Source of the DNA: Delftia acidovorans
Lineage (GTDB): Bacteria > Pseudomonadota > Gammaproteobacteria > Burkholderiales > Burkholderiaceae_C
Reading direction: 5' to 3'
Length of the DNA: 64,000 bases
NCBI GenBank assembly: GCA_031286585.1
Contig: JAITUC010000029.1
Coordinates: 54,343-118,342 of the forward strand
In this document: positions 56,122 to 64,000 of the stretch, piece after piece
How positions within the stretch are numbered: the stretch's first letter is position 1
How the letters are laid out: every line of letters begins with the position of its first letter
Position numbers and translations under genes: made by a program
The notes under the pieces: generated by a model
Seen by the model: only the letters and a program-made list of their open reading frames with translations
Database searches by the model: none
What the model was told of the DNA's origin: nothing

Positions 56122-57771
56122 TCAAGCGCGAAAGCGGTTGGTGATGGGGTAGCGCCAATCCTTGCCGAAGCTGCGGCGCGTCAGTCGAGGCCCCACGGGC
56201 GCCTGGCGGCGCTTGTACTCGTTGATCTGGATCAGGCGCGTCACTCGCTCCACATCGGCGCTGGCGTATCCGTCGGCCACGATGGAGGCGATGCTTTCGT
56301 TATTTTCCATGTAACGGCGCACGATGGCATCGAGCACCTCATAAGCGGGCAGGCTGTCCTGGTCTTTCTGGTCCGGGCGCAGTTCGGCGCTGGGCGGGCG
56401 CGTGATGATGCGATCCGGGATGGGGTCCAGCCCCGTGCCGAAAGGATCATTGGCATTGCGCCAGCGCGCCAGCGCAAAGACCTCGGTCTTGAGCACGTCC
56501 TTGATCACCGCGAAGCCGCCCGCCATGTCGCCATAGAGCGTGCAGTAGCCGGTGGACATCTCGCTCTTGTTGCCCGTGGTCAGGACCACGGAGCCGAACT
56601 TGTTGGACAGGCCCATCAGCAAGGTGCCCCGGATGCGGGCCTGCAGGTTTTCCTCGGTCGTGTCCTCGGCGCGGCCCGCAAAGGCCGGGGCCAGCGCCGC
56701 CTTGAAGGCCTCGAACTGCGGTGCGATGGAGATTTCGTCATAGCGCACGCCCACGCGCTCGGCCATGTCACGCGCGTCGATCCAGCTGATGTCGGCCGTG
56801 TAGGGTGACGGCATCATCACCGTGTGCACCTTGTCCGCTCCCAGGGCATCGACTGCAATCGCCAGCACCAGGGCCGAGTCGATACCGCCCGACAGGCCCA
56901 GCAGCGCGCCGGGGAAACGGTTCTTGCCCACGTAGTCGCGCACGGCCAGCACCAGGGCGGACCACAGCGCCGGCAGGTGCCCTGCCGGCGCAATCACCTC
57001 GCCGGCCAGCACCAACCCCTGCGCGCCCGTGCGGACATCCACCCGCGGCAAGGCCTCGGCAAAGGCCGGTGCACGCGCGGCAATGGAGCCGCCCGGCTGC
57101 ACGGCAAAGGAGCTGCCATCAAAGACGATTTCATCCTGGCCACCGACCAGGTGTGCGTAGACCAGGGGCAGGCCCGTCTCGCTTGCACGCGCGGCCAGCG
57201 TGGCTTCGCGTTCGGCCTGCTTGCTCTCATGGAAGGGAGAGGCATTGATCACGGCCAGCAATTGCGCACCGGCCTGGGCGGCGGCGCGTGCGGGCTCGGG
57301 ATGCCAGGCGTCCTCGCAGATCAGCAGGCCCACATGCACGCCCTGCACCTCGATCACGCAGGGGGTTTGGCCGGCCACAAAGTAGCGCTGCTCGTCGAAC
57401 ACGCCATAGTTGGGCAGGCACTGCTTGGCGTAGCTGCATTCCACGCGCCCGTCCCGCAGCACGCTGGCCGCATTGCGCAACGCGCCACCGGCGCCCTGGT
57501 CGCGCCAGGGATGGCCCAGCACCAGCGCCAGGCCGGGCCATTGCGCGGTCTCCTGCGCAAGCTGCTGCACGGCATGGTCGCAGGCATCCAGAAAGGCGGG
57601 GCGCAGATAGAGGTCTTCGGCCGCATAGCCGCACAGGGCAAGCTCGGGCGTCAGCAGCAAGCGCGCTCCCGTGGCATAAGCTTCACGGGCTGCGGCAATG
57701 ATTTTCTGGACATTGCCGGGCAGATCGCCCACGACAAAGTTGAGCTGGGCAGTGCAGATGGAGAGCGTCAT
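56122..57771 (-). CDS. nadE: NAD synthetase, glutamine-dependent
   Basis: 549 residues from the ATG at 57771; an upstream extension to 57873 is unsupported. The N-terminal nitrilase-type glutaminase domain shows its Glu in LLTPELALCGYAAEDLY, Lys in YAKQCLPNYGVF and Cys in VGLLICEDAWHP. The C-terminal synthetase domain has the P-loop LGLSGGIDSALVLAIAVDA (about residue 290) and TTGNKSEMSTGYCTLYGD. It makes NAD from deamido-NAD using glutamine. It lies upstream of glnB in the same direction. Confidence 0.95.
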   Translation of the reverse strand: MTLSICTAQLNFVVGDLPGNVQKIIAAAREAYATGARLLLTPELALCGYAAEDLYLRPAFLDACDHAVQQLAQETAQWPGLALVLGHPWRDQGAGGALRNAASVLRDGRVECSYAKQCLPNYGVFDEQRYFVAGQTPCVIEVQGVHVGLLICEDAWHPEPARAAAQAGAQLLAVINASPFHESKQAEREATLAARASETGLPLVYAHLVGGQDEIVFDGSSFAVQPGGSIAARAPAFAEALPRVDVRTGAQGLVLAGEVIAPAGHLPALWSALVLAVRDYVGKNRFPGALLGLSGGIDSALVLAIAVDALGADKVHTVMMPSPYTADISWIDARDMAERVGVRYDEISIAPQFEAFKAALAPAFAGRAEDTTEENLQARIRGTLLMGLSNKFGSVVLTTGNKSEMSTGYCTLYGDMAGGFAVIKDVLKTEVFALARWRNANDPFGTGLDPIPDRIITRPPSAELRPDQKDQDSLPAYEVLDAIVRRYMENNESIASIVADGYASADVERVTRLIQINEYKRRQAPVGPRLTRRSFGKDWRYPITNRFRA

Positions 57772-57857
57772 GGAATGCAATGGAGCCAACAGGGCCGACA
57801 AGGCCACCCCACAGCGAAAGGCGGCAGCGCGCGTCACACCGGCCTGCAAGGAATGGC

Positions 57858-59081
57858 ATGGCTGAAACCGCAATTATCACCCGCGTGCTGGACAGCGTGC
57901 AGCAGCTCGATGCCCAGGCCTGGAATGCGCTGCTGGCATCGCAGGCCGCGCCCACTCCCTTCATGCGCCACGAGTACCTGAGCGCGCTGGAATCCAGCGG
58001 CAGCGCCGTGCCGCAAACCGGCTGGGCCGGCCGCGTGGTCACCCTCTGGCAGGGCGGCGAGCTGGTCGCCGCCTGCCCGGTCTACGCCAAGGCGCACTCC
58101 TATGGCGAGTACGTGTTCGACTTTGCTTGGGCGCGCGCCTACGCCCAGCATGGGCTGGACTACTACCCCAAGGGCGTGCTGGCCGTGCCTTTCACGCCCG
58201 TGCCGGGCAGCCGCCTGCTGGCGCGCACGCCCTTGCTGCGTGCAGCGCTGGTACGCGCGGTGCGCGAATGGGCCCAGGCGCAGCAGCTGTCCTCGCTGCA
58301 CCTGCTGTTCAGCGATGCCGAGGATCTGGCGGCCTGCGATGCCGACGGCTGGATGCAGCGCAGCACCGTGCAGTTCCACTGGAGCAACCAGGGGGCCGAT
58401 GGCGCCGGGCATAGCGATTTCGACCACTTCCTGGCGACGCTGAACCAGGAAAAGCGCAAGAAGATACGCCAGGAAAGGCGCAAGGTGCATGAGGCCGGCG
58501 TGCGCTTTCGCGCCCTGCACGGGCCGGACATGGGCGCCGAGGACTGGGCCTTTTTCTACCGCTGCCATGAGCGCACCTACCTGGAGCATGGCAACGCCCC
58601 GTACCTCGAACCGGCCTTCTTCGAGGCCATGGCGCGTCAGATGCCCGAGGCCTGGCTGATGTTCATCGCTGAGCGAGATGGCCGGCCCATGGCCTGCAGC
58701 CTGATCGCGCTGGATGCTGAGGCCGCAAGGCTGTCGGCCGGCCATCCGGGCGGTCGCGCCCACGCGCCGCAGGCCCCTCAGGGGACGGCCTACGGCCGCT
58801 ACTGGGGCGCACTGGAGCGCGTGGATTGCCTGCATTTCGAGGCCTGCTACTACCAGCCCATCGCCTGGTGCATAGAACGCGGGATCGCACGCTTCGAGGG
58901 AGGCGCCCAGGGCGAACACAAGATGGCGCGGGCACTGTTGCCCGTGGTCACTCCCAGCGCCCACTGGATTGCCCACCCGTCGTTTGCCGAAGCCATCTCG
59001 CGCTTTCTGGACCGCGAGGGCGAGGGCATGGCCGGCTATCTGCAGGCGCTGCGGGCACACAGCCCGCTGCGCCAGGAGTAA
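57858..59081 (+). CDS. GNAT/FemAB-like acyltransferase (DUF482-type)
   Basis: 407 residues from the ATG at 57858 with AAGGA upstream; an earlier ATG lacks a ribosome site. It has the composition of the PF04339-type peptidogalycan biosynthesis/GNAT family: AWNALLASQAAPTPFMRHEYL, YGEYVFDFAWARAYAQHGLDYYPK, NQEKRKKIRQERRKV, and the C-terminal EACYYQPIAWCIERGIARFEGGAQGEHKMARALLPV. Members are predicted N-acyltransferases acting on unknown amines. It is divergent from nadE by 86 bp and converges on the first chemoreceptor gene. Confidence 0.84.
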   Translation: MAETAIITRVLDSVQQLDAQAWNALLASQAAPTPFMRHEYLSALESSGSAVPQTGWAGRVVTLWQGGELVAACPVYAKAHSYGEYVFDFAWARAYAQHGLDYYPKGVLAVPFTPVPGSRLLARTPLLRAALVRAVREWAQAQQLSSLHLLFSDAEDLAACDADGWMQRSTVQFHWSNQGADGAGHSDFDHFLATLNQEKRKKIRQERRKVHEAGVRFRALHGPDMGAEDWAFFYRCHERTYLEHGNAPYLEPAFFEAMARQMPEAWLMFIAERDGRPMACSLIALDAEAARLSAGHPGGRAHAPQAPQGTAYGRYWGALERVDCLHFEACYYQPIAWCIERGIARFEGGAQGEHKMARALLPVVTPSAHWIAHPSFAEAISRFLDREGEGMAGYLQALRAHSPLRQE

Positions 59082-59096
59082 GGCCAGGGCAAAGGC

Positions 59097-60923
59097 TCAG
59101 AAGGTTTCCCAGTCGTCATCGCTCTGCCCGGGCTGGCCGGACTGGCGTGGAGCAGGTTTGCCGGCCTGCGTGGGTCCGGCGCGGGGCCGGATGGGGGGCG
59201 TGGCATCGCGCTCAAGCCGGCGGGCCAGCGTCTCTCCGCCTGCAGCCGCAGCGCTGCCGCCCAGGGCCGCAGGCCGCGCAGGGCTGGCGGGCCGGACAGG
59301 CGGGACTGCGGGGCGCGCTGCGGCGCTGGCCTGAGCCGGCGCCCTGTGCGGCACATGCGCGTGGCTGTCTGCGGCGCCACGCGGCAACTGGAAGACGGCC
59401 ACGGCCTCGACCAGGTCCTGCGCCTGCTTGCGCAGCGCGGCAGCGGCGGCCGCGCTTTCCTCGACCAGGGCCGCATTCTGCTGCGTGGTCTGGTCCATCT
59501 GCGTGACGGCTTCGCCGACCTGGGCCACGCCGGAGCTCTGCTCAATGCTGGCCGAGCTGATCTCGCCCATGATGTCGGTGACCTGGCCGATGGCGGCCAC
59601 CACCTCGCTCATGGTCGTGCCCGCGCGGTCCACCAGTTGCGAGCCCTGCTCCACACGCTCCACGCTGGCCGTGATCAGCGCCTTGATTTCCTTGGCCGCC
59701 TCGGCGCTGCGCTGGGCCAGCGATCGCACTTCGCCTGCCACCACGGCGAAGCCCCGGCCCTGCTCGCCCGCGCGTGCCGCTTCCACGGCGGCATTGAGCG
59801 CCAGGATGTTGGTCTGGAAGGCAATGGAGTCGATCACGCCGATGATGTCGCCGATGCGCCGGCTGCTGTCGTTGATGCCCTTCATGGTCTCCACGGCCTC
59901 GGCCACCACTTCGCCGCCACGGCGCGCAACGCTGGATGCATTGAGCGCCAGCTGATTGGCCTGGCGTGCGTTGTCGGCGTTCTGGCGCACCGTGGAGCCC
60001 AGTTCCTCCATGGAGGCTGCCGTCTGCTCCAGTGCGCTGGCCTGCTCTTCCGTGCGGCTGGACAGGTCGGCATTGCCGGAGGCAATCTGCGCGCTGGCCG
60101 AGGCCACGCCTTCGGCGTTCTGGCGCACGCTGCGCACGGTCTGCACCAGGCTGGACTGCATGCGCTGCAGCGCGCCCAGCAGCAGGCCGGTTTCGTCATG
60201 GCGGTCGATATGGATGGTCCCGCCCAGGTCGCCGTTGGCCACGCGGTCCGCTGCATCGACCGCATGCGCCAGCGGCGCGCGGATGGAGCGCGTCAGCCAC
60301 AGGCCGGCCAGCACGGCCAGCAGCACCGCGGCCAGCGCCGCCACGCTGAGAACGACGACCGAGCGCCCGTACACGGCCTCGGCATTGCGGCTTTCCTGCA
60401 AGGCGGCATCGCTGTTGAGCTTGACCAGCAGATCCAGCGTTTGGGTCGAATCGTTGTACAGCTTCATCGACGCTACCTCCAGCAGGTCCTGCGCCTTGTC
60501 CTTTTCACCATCGCGCGAGAGCTTCAGCACCTGCCGGCTCAGCTCTTGGTAGCTCTCGCGTTCCTGAAGCAGCTGCGCGTACAGCCTGCGCTCCTCGTCC
60601 GAGGACAGCAGCGGCTCATAGACCTTCTTGCGTTCGGCCAAATGGCGCTGCAACTGGTCCAGCTGCTTTTCCGCCTCGGCCTTGCCTGACGAACTCTCGC
60701 TATGGACATGGATTGTTTCAAGCAAGCGGGCACGCACCACGTCGGCGCCGATCTTGTTGATCACTTCCACGCTGGGCATGGCGTTGCCCGTGATGACTTC
60801 CATGCTGGCGCGCATGGCGCGCAACTGCACCAGGGCCGCAGCCACCACGGCCAGCAGCAGCACCACCAGCAGGCCGAAGGTGCCCAGCATGCGCGTTGAG
60901 ATCTTGAGGTTTTTCACATTCAT
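59097..60923 (-). CDS. Methyl-accepting chemotaxis protein ending in a WETF pentapeptide
   Basis: 608 residues. TM1 is at about 11-33, a four-helix-bundle type periplasmic sensor at 35-187, TM2 at about 188-211, then HAMP (to about 265) and a long cytoplasmic coiled coil. The signalling tip [20 protein letters not shown] followed by [20 protein letters not shown] is intact. After it an 80-residue Ala/Pro-rich flexible tail ends DDDWETF, a match to the NWETF CheR/CheB-docking pentapeptide of Tar except for the first residue. No ligand can be inferred. It is related to the next receptor over the whole signalling domain but has a different sensor domain. Confidence 0.93.
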   Translation of the reverse strand: MNVKNLKISTRMLGTFGLLVVLLLAVVAAALVQLRAMRASMEVITGNAMPSVEVINKIGADVVRARLLETIHVHSESSSGKAEAEKQLDQLQRHLAERKKVYEPLLSSDEERRLYAQLLQERESYQELSRQVLKLSRDGEKDKAQDLLEVASMKLYNDSTQTLDLLVKLNSDAALQESRNAEAVYGRSVVVLSVAALAAVLLAVLAGLWLTRSIRAPLAHAVDAADRVANGDLGGTIHIDRHDETGLLLGALQRMQSSLVQTVRSVRQNAEGVASASAQIASGNADLSSRTEEQASALEQTAASMEELGSTVRQNADNARQANQLALNASSVARRGGEVVAEAVETMKGINDSSRRIGDIIGVIDSIAFQTNILALNAAVEAARAGEQGRGFAVVAGEVRSLAQRSAEAAKEIKALITASVERVEQGSQLVDRAGTTMSEVVAAIGQVTDIMGEISSASIEQSSGVAQVGEAVTQMDQTTQQNAALVEESAAAAAALRKQAQDLVEAVAVFQLPRGAADSHAHVPHRAPAQASAAARPAVPPVRPASPARPAALGGSAAAAGGETLARRLERDATPPIRPRAGPTQAGKPAPRQSGQPGQSDDDWETF

Positions 60924-61347
60924 CTTTCTTGTCGAAGTTCTGCCATCTTGTTGTGCCTAGCTTTGTGGTACGCCATGGAAAGGCGTCAGCCAGGCCCGGC
61001 GCGGACTTCGCAAAAACAGATCTGCCGCAACCGCGCAAGTCGGCTTGTCGGCAGGGATCGGAGAGGGAGAGCCACCGCAGTGGCGCGGTCTGCTGGAAGA
61101 GTGATTGCCGCCAGGCGTGGCGGCCATGAGAACAAGGTGATCACGGGATATCCCTTCGCTCCTGGGGAGCGGCGCCAGAAGCCGCCATTGTTCACACTGT
61201 AAGAATAGGACTACACCCACTGATATTCTGCCAGTATCCAGGCATTGTTCAGGACAAGTTCAGGTACTGGTAGTAAGCAGAAACCTGCACTGGCAGATTT
61301 GTGCCACAGCCTCTCGTTCCCCTCTTGCGCCGGCTCATCGCCAGACG
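60924..61347. other. Region between the two chemoreceptor genes, no gene seen
   Basis: 424 bp. It must hold the promoter of the first receptor (minus strand, start 60923, ribosome site AGAAAGA). No convincing FliA (sigma-28) box or other motif was found by eye, and no small gene was recognised. Confidence 0.4.
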
Positions 61348-61384
61348 CAAAAGAAAAGCGGCCCCATGCAGGGCATGGAGCCGC
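61348..61384 (-). terminator. Terminator of the second chemoreceptor gene
   Basis: GCGGCCCCATGC (61358-61369) pairs with GCATGGAGCCGC (61373-61384) with one mismatch. On the minus strand it is followed by TTTTCTTTTGCG. Confidence 0.8.
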
Positions 61385-61415
61385 CAGAAAAGGGATAGGA
61401 ACTGCGCGTGAAGCC

Positions 61416-63185
61416 TCAGAACGCGGCCCACTCCTCATCGTCGGCGGTGGTCGTCTTGGTGGCCTTGATAGTCTTGGCCGGGGTGGCCGCAGTGATCTGG
61501 TGCGCCGGCCTGGCGGCCATGGGAGCCAGGGCCGGACGCGATGCCAAGGGTGTCGCAACCGTCGCACGCGACGCTGCGCCACTCGCAACGGTGACAGCTG
61601 GCGCATCAGCAGCAGCCGTGCGGAATACCGAGACCGAGGCCACCATGGCCTGCGCCTGCTGCTGCAGCGACTGGGCGGCGGCCGCGCTTTGCTCCACCAG
61701 GGCCGCGTTCTGCTGCGTGGCCTGGTCCATCTGCGTGATGGCATCACCCACCTGGGCCACGCCCGCGCTCTGCTCGCTGCTGGCCGCGCTGATCTCGCCC
61801 ATGATGTCGGTCACGCGCCGGATGGCGGTGACGATTTCCGACATGGTCTCGCCCGCCTTGTCCACCAGTTGCGATCCCTGCTCCACACGCTGCTCGCTGG
61901 CCTGGATCAGCGCCTTGATCTCCTTGGCCGCCTCGGCGCTGCGCTGAGCCAGCGAACGGACCTCGCCGGCCACCACGGCGAAGCCCCGGCCCTGCTCGCC
62001 TGCGCGGGCCGCTTCCACGGCGGCGTTCAGCGCCAGGATATTGGTCTGGAAGGCAATGCCGTCGATCACGCCGATGATGTCCGCGATCTGGCGGCTGCTG
62101 TCGTTGATGCCCTTCATGGTGTCCACCACCTGGGCCACGACTTCGCCGCCACGCGCGGCAATGCCCGATGCGGACGCCGCCATCTGGTTGGCCTGGCGCG
62201 CGTTGTCGGCGTTCTGCCGCACGGTGGCGCCCAGTTGCTCCATGGAGGCTGCCGTTTCCTCCAGCGCGCTGGCCTGGCTTTCGGTACGTGCCGACAGATC
62301 GGCATTGCCCTGGGCGATCTCGCCGGCGGCCAGTGCCACGCCCTGCGCGTTGGCGCGCACCTCGCCCACCAGCGAGGCGAGCTTGCGGCGCATGTCTTCC
62401 TGCGCGTTGATGAGCTGGCCCATTTCGTCGCGGCGGCGGCTGGTGACCGGCGTCTCCAGATGGCCGGCCGCCACGTTGCGCGCCACATGGACGGCCTGGG
62501 CGACGGGGACGGTCACGGCACGCGTGATGGCCCAGCCCACCAGGGCGGCAATGGCCACCACCACGGCCAGCGTACCCAGCACCCAGATGCGGGCGAGGTC
62601 AAATCCGGCCTGCGCCTGCTGGCGTGCCTGCTCGCCCGCCTCGCGCTGCAGGGTCAGCAGGCGGCCGGCGCTTTCGGCCAGCTTGCCGAACTGCGCCTCG
62701 GATTCGCCGGCAAACATCAGCCCCATCTCGTCGGCCATGAAGGCCTGCTCCTCGGTGGACGAATAGTTGCCGGCACGCGCGCGCTCCAGCAGGCGCGCAT
62801 GCATGGCCAGGAACTGCTGCTTGAAGCCGAGATAGTCGTCAAAGGCCGCGCGCAGGCCCTCCTGGTCGATCAGCGCGCGCAGCGCCGTCTCGTGCTCGCC
62901 GATGGTCTTCAGCCGGTCCTGCACCTGCTTGGCAAAGCCGTCGACCTCGCCCAGGCTGCGCGCCGATGCGATGCCGGCCTCATAGCGGCGCAGGCGGTTG
63001 TATTCGGAGCGCATGGCGCCGGCATGGAACATGCTGGGCAGGGCCACATCCGACAAATGCAACGCGTTGCGGTGCATCTGCGCCAGTTGCAACCAGGCCA
63101 CCGCCCCCAGGATGGCCGAGAACAGGACCATGACGAGGAATCCCATGCCCAGCTTCGTGCCCATGCGCCAATCTGCCAACTTCAT
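61416..63185 (-). CDS. Methyl-accepting chemotaxis protein ending in an EWAAF pentapeptide
   Basis: 589 residues from the ATG at 63185 with GGGAG upstream; an open frame to 63254 is an extension. TM1 is at about 10-30 ([21 protein letters not shown]), a helical periplasmic domain at 31-190, TM2 at about 192-215, then HAMP, adaptation region and signalling tip ([20 protein letters not shown] onward). A Pro/Ala/Thr-rich tail ends [10 protein letters not shown], of the W-x-x-F type that tethers CheR. It is transcribed in the same direction as the first receptor, with a terminator between them. Confidence 0.92.
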   Translation of the reverse strand: MKLADWRMGTKLGMGFLVMVLFSAILGAVAWLQLAQMHRNALHLSDVALPSMFHAGAMRSEYNRLRRYEAGIASARSLGEVDGFAKQVQDRLKTIGEHETALRALIDQEGLRAAFDDYLGFKQQFLAMHARLLERARAGNYSSTEEQAFMADEMGLMFAGESEAQFGKLAESAGRLLTLQREAGEQARQQAQAGFDLARIWVLGTLAVVVAIAALVGWAITRAVTVPVAQAVHVARNVAAGHLETPVTSRRRDEMGQLINAQEDMRRKLASLVGEVRANAQGVALAAGEIAQGNADLSARTESQASALEETAASMEQLGATVRQNADNARQANQMAASASGIAARGGEVVAQVVDTMKGINDSSRQIADIIGVIDGIAFQTNILALNAAVEAARAGEQGRGFAVVAGEVRSLAQRSAEAAKEIKALIQASEQRVEQGSQLVDKAGETMSEIVTAIRRVTDIMGEISAASSEQSAGVAQVGDAITQMDQATQQNAALVEQSAAAAQSLQQQAQAMVASVSVFRTAAADAPAVTVASGAASRATVATPLASRPALAPMAARPAHQITAATPAKTIKATKTTTADDEEWAAF

Positions 63186-63249
63186 TTGCTCGCTCCCGGG
63201 CTGATGGCTCGCACCAGCGCCTGATTGATCTGCCCAAACCCTGATCCAC

Positions 63250-63294
63250 GACAAAACAAAAAACGCACCCGGCGCGTAGGCAACGGGTGCGTTT
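63250..63294 (-). terminator. Terminator of ppa
   Basis: AAACGCACCCG (63261-63271) pairs perfectly with CGGGTGCGTTT (63284-63294), 12-nt loop. On the minus strand it is followed by TTTGTTTTG. It lies 73 bp past the ppa stop. Confidence 0.85.
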
Positions 63295-63366
63295 CAAATT
63301 GTATCAACTGCGAAGCGGGCATTTACCTCAGTGCAGTTGAGACTCCCTCAACGGGAGTGAAAAGGA

Positions 63367-63894
63367 TCAGCCCTTGTAGTTGGCGATGCCGTCCACGACT
63401 TCCTTCTTGGCCTCGTCCACGCCCTTCCAGCCCAGCACCTTGACCCACTTGCCCTTTTCCAGGTCCTTGTAGTGTTCAAAGAAATGGGAGATCTGCTGCA
63501 GCGTGATGTCGTGGATATCGCTCAGGTGGTTGATCTTGTCGTAGGCAGGCAGCAGCTTTTGGGTGGGCACAGCCAGCACCTTGCCGTCCACGCCGGACTC
63601 GTCTTCCATTTGCAAGATACCGATGGCGCGGCAGGGCACGACCACACCGGTGGGCAGGGGGACGGGAGTCATCACCAGCACGTCCACCGGGTCACCGTCG
63701 CCAGCCAGGGTTTGGGGCACATAGCCATAGTTCACGGGGTAGTGCATGGCAGTACCCAGGAAGCGGTCCACGAACACGCAGCCGGTTTCCTTGTCCACTT
63801 CGTACTTCACGGGAGCGGAGTTGGCCGAGATTTCGATCACGACATTGAAAACTTCAGGCGCCTTGGAGCCGGGGGTCACATTGTTCAAAGACAT
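63367..63894 (-). CDS. ppa: Inorganic pyrophosphatase, family I
   Basis: 175 residues from the ATG at 63894; a start at 63948 would add a tail not found in the family. It has the metal-binding signature DGDPVDVLV, EIPANS-like IEISANSAPVKYEVDKETG, and the C-terminal HFFEHYKDLEKGKWVKVLGW. It hydrolyses pyrophosphate from biosynthesis in the cytoplasm. It is a single gene. The last 106 bp of the window upstream of it hold its promoter region and show no other gene. Confidence 0.96.
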   Translation of the reverse strand: MSLNNVTPGSKAPEVFNVVIEISANSAPVKYEVDKETGCVFVDRFLGTAMHYPVNYGYVPQTLAGDGDPVDVLVMTPVPLPTGVVVPCRAIGILQMEDESGVDGKVLAVPTQKLLPAYDKINHLSDIHDITLQQISHFFEHYKDLEKGKWVKVLGWKGVDEAKKEVVDGIANYKG

Positions 63895-64000
63895 GGTGGT
63901 GAATAGAGAGAAGTTGCAAACACGCGCCCTCAGCACAACCAAGGGCAAACCCAGGCATTTTAGGCGCTCACCCTTGCCAACTTCTTGCAGGGCGGTGGAA

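Overview
This is a 64 kb piece of a GC-rich bacterial chromosome. It is densely packed with short intergenic gaps, and I see no phage, insertion sequence or CRISPR array. Several gene orders point to a beta-proteobacterium of the Comamonadaceae, most like Delftia or Comamonas. These are ilvI-ilvH-ilvC-pssA-leuA, a small sigma factor followed by DUF3619, DUF3106 and RDD genes, aat-bpt, map beside glnD, and nadE-glnB. The genus is an inference from family knowledge, not a computed result.

Layout. 1-3.8 kb: a + strand acyl-CoA operon (ligase, cut by the window edge; dehydrogenase; dienoyl-CoA-reductase-like SDR; crotonase). 4.0-6.1 kb: an RNase D-like exonuclease converging on a membrane diguanylate cyclase. 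6.3-13.1 kb: metY, a lipoprotein, the ergothioneine pair egtB/egtD, an OmpW porin and a glutathione transferase. 13.2-17.3 kb: a HepT/MntA toxin-antitoxin pair, small orphan proteins, a TPR-like secreted protein and YedI. 17.4-25.6 kb: a five-gene minus-strand operon of SWIM zinc finger, DUF5691, MoxR AAA+ ATPase, DUF5682 and VWA proteins, related to E. coli yehLMPQ. Divergent from it, 26.1-28.2 kb holds a radical-SAM DNA-repair pair with a LexA box at its start codon. 28.3-43.6 kb is mostly housekeeping: purL, map, glnD, an NCS2 purine permease, def, tRNA-Asn, aat-bpt, an IclR regulator and a PBP7-type endopeptidase. 43.7-51.8 kb: branched-chain amino acid synthesis (ilvI, ilvH, ilvC, pssA, two unlike leuA genes) with a leucine leader peptide and attenuator. 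52.1-55.6 kb: a sigma factor and membrane genes, dgkA and a LOG-family enzyme. 55.7-63.9 kb: glnB, nadE, an acyltransferase-like gene, two chemoreceptors and ppa.

How genes work together. GlnD (33.4 kb) is the expected uridylyltransferase for the PII protein GlnB (55.7 kb), whose target tyrosine is present. IlvI/H/C and the two LeuA enzymes form the valine/leucine route. Aat and Bpt are the two bacterial N-end-rule transferases. Def and Map process nascent N termini. Both chemoreceptors end in W-x-x-F pentapeptides, as CheR/CheB-docking receptors do.

The stretches most worth following up are the five-gene MoxR/VWA/SWIM/DUF5682/DUF5691 operon, the SOS-boxed radical-SAM/DUF4130 pair that lacks its usual UdgX partner, and the leu attenuator. 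Everything here was read by eye. Family names rest on motif recognition and none has been searched against a database.
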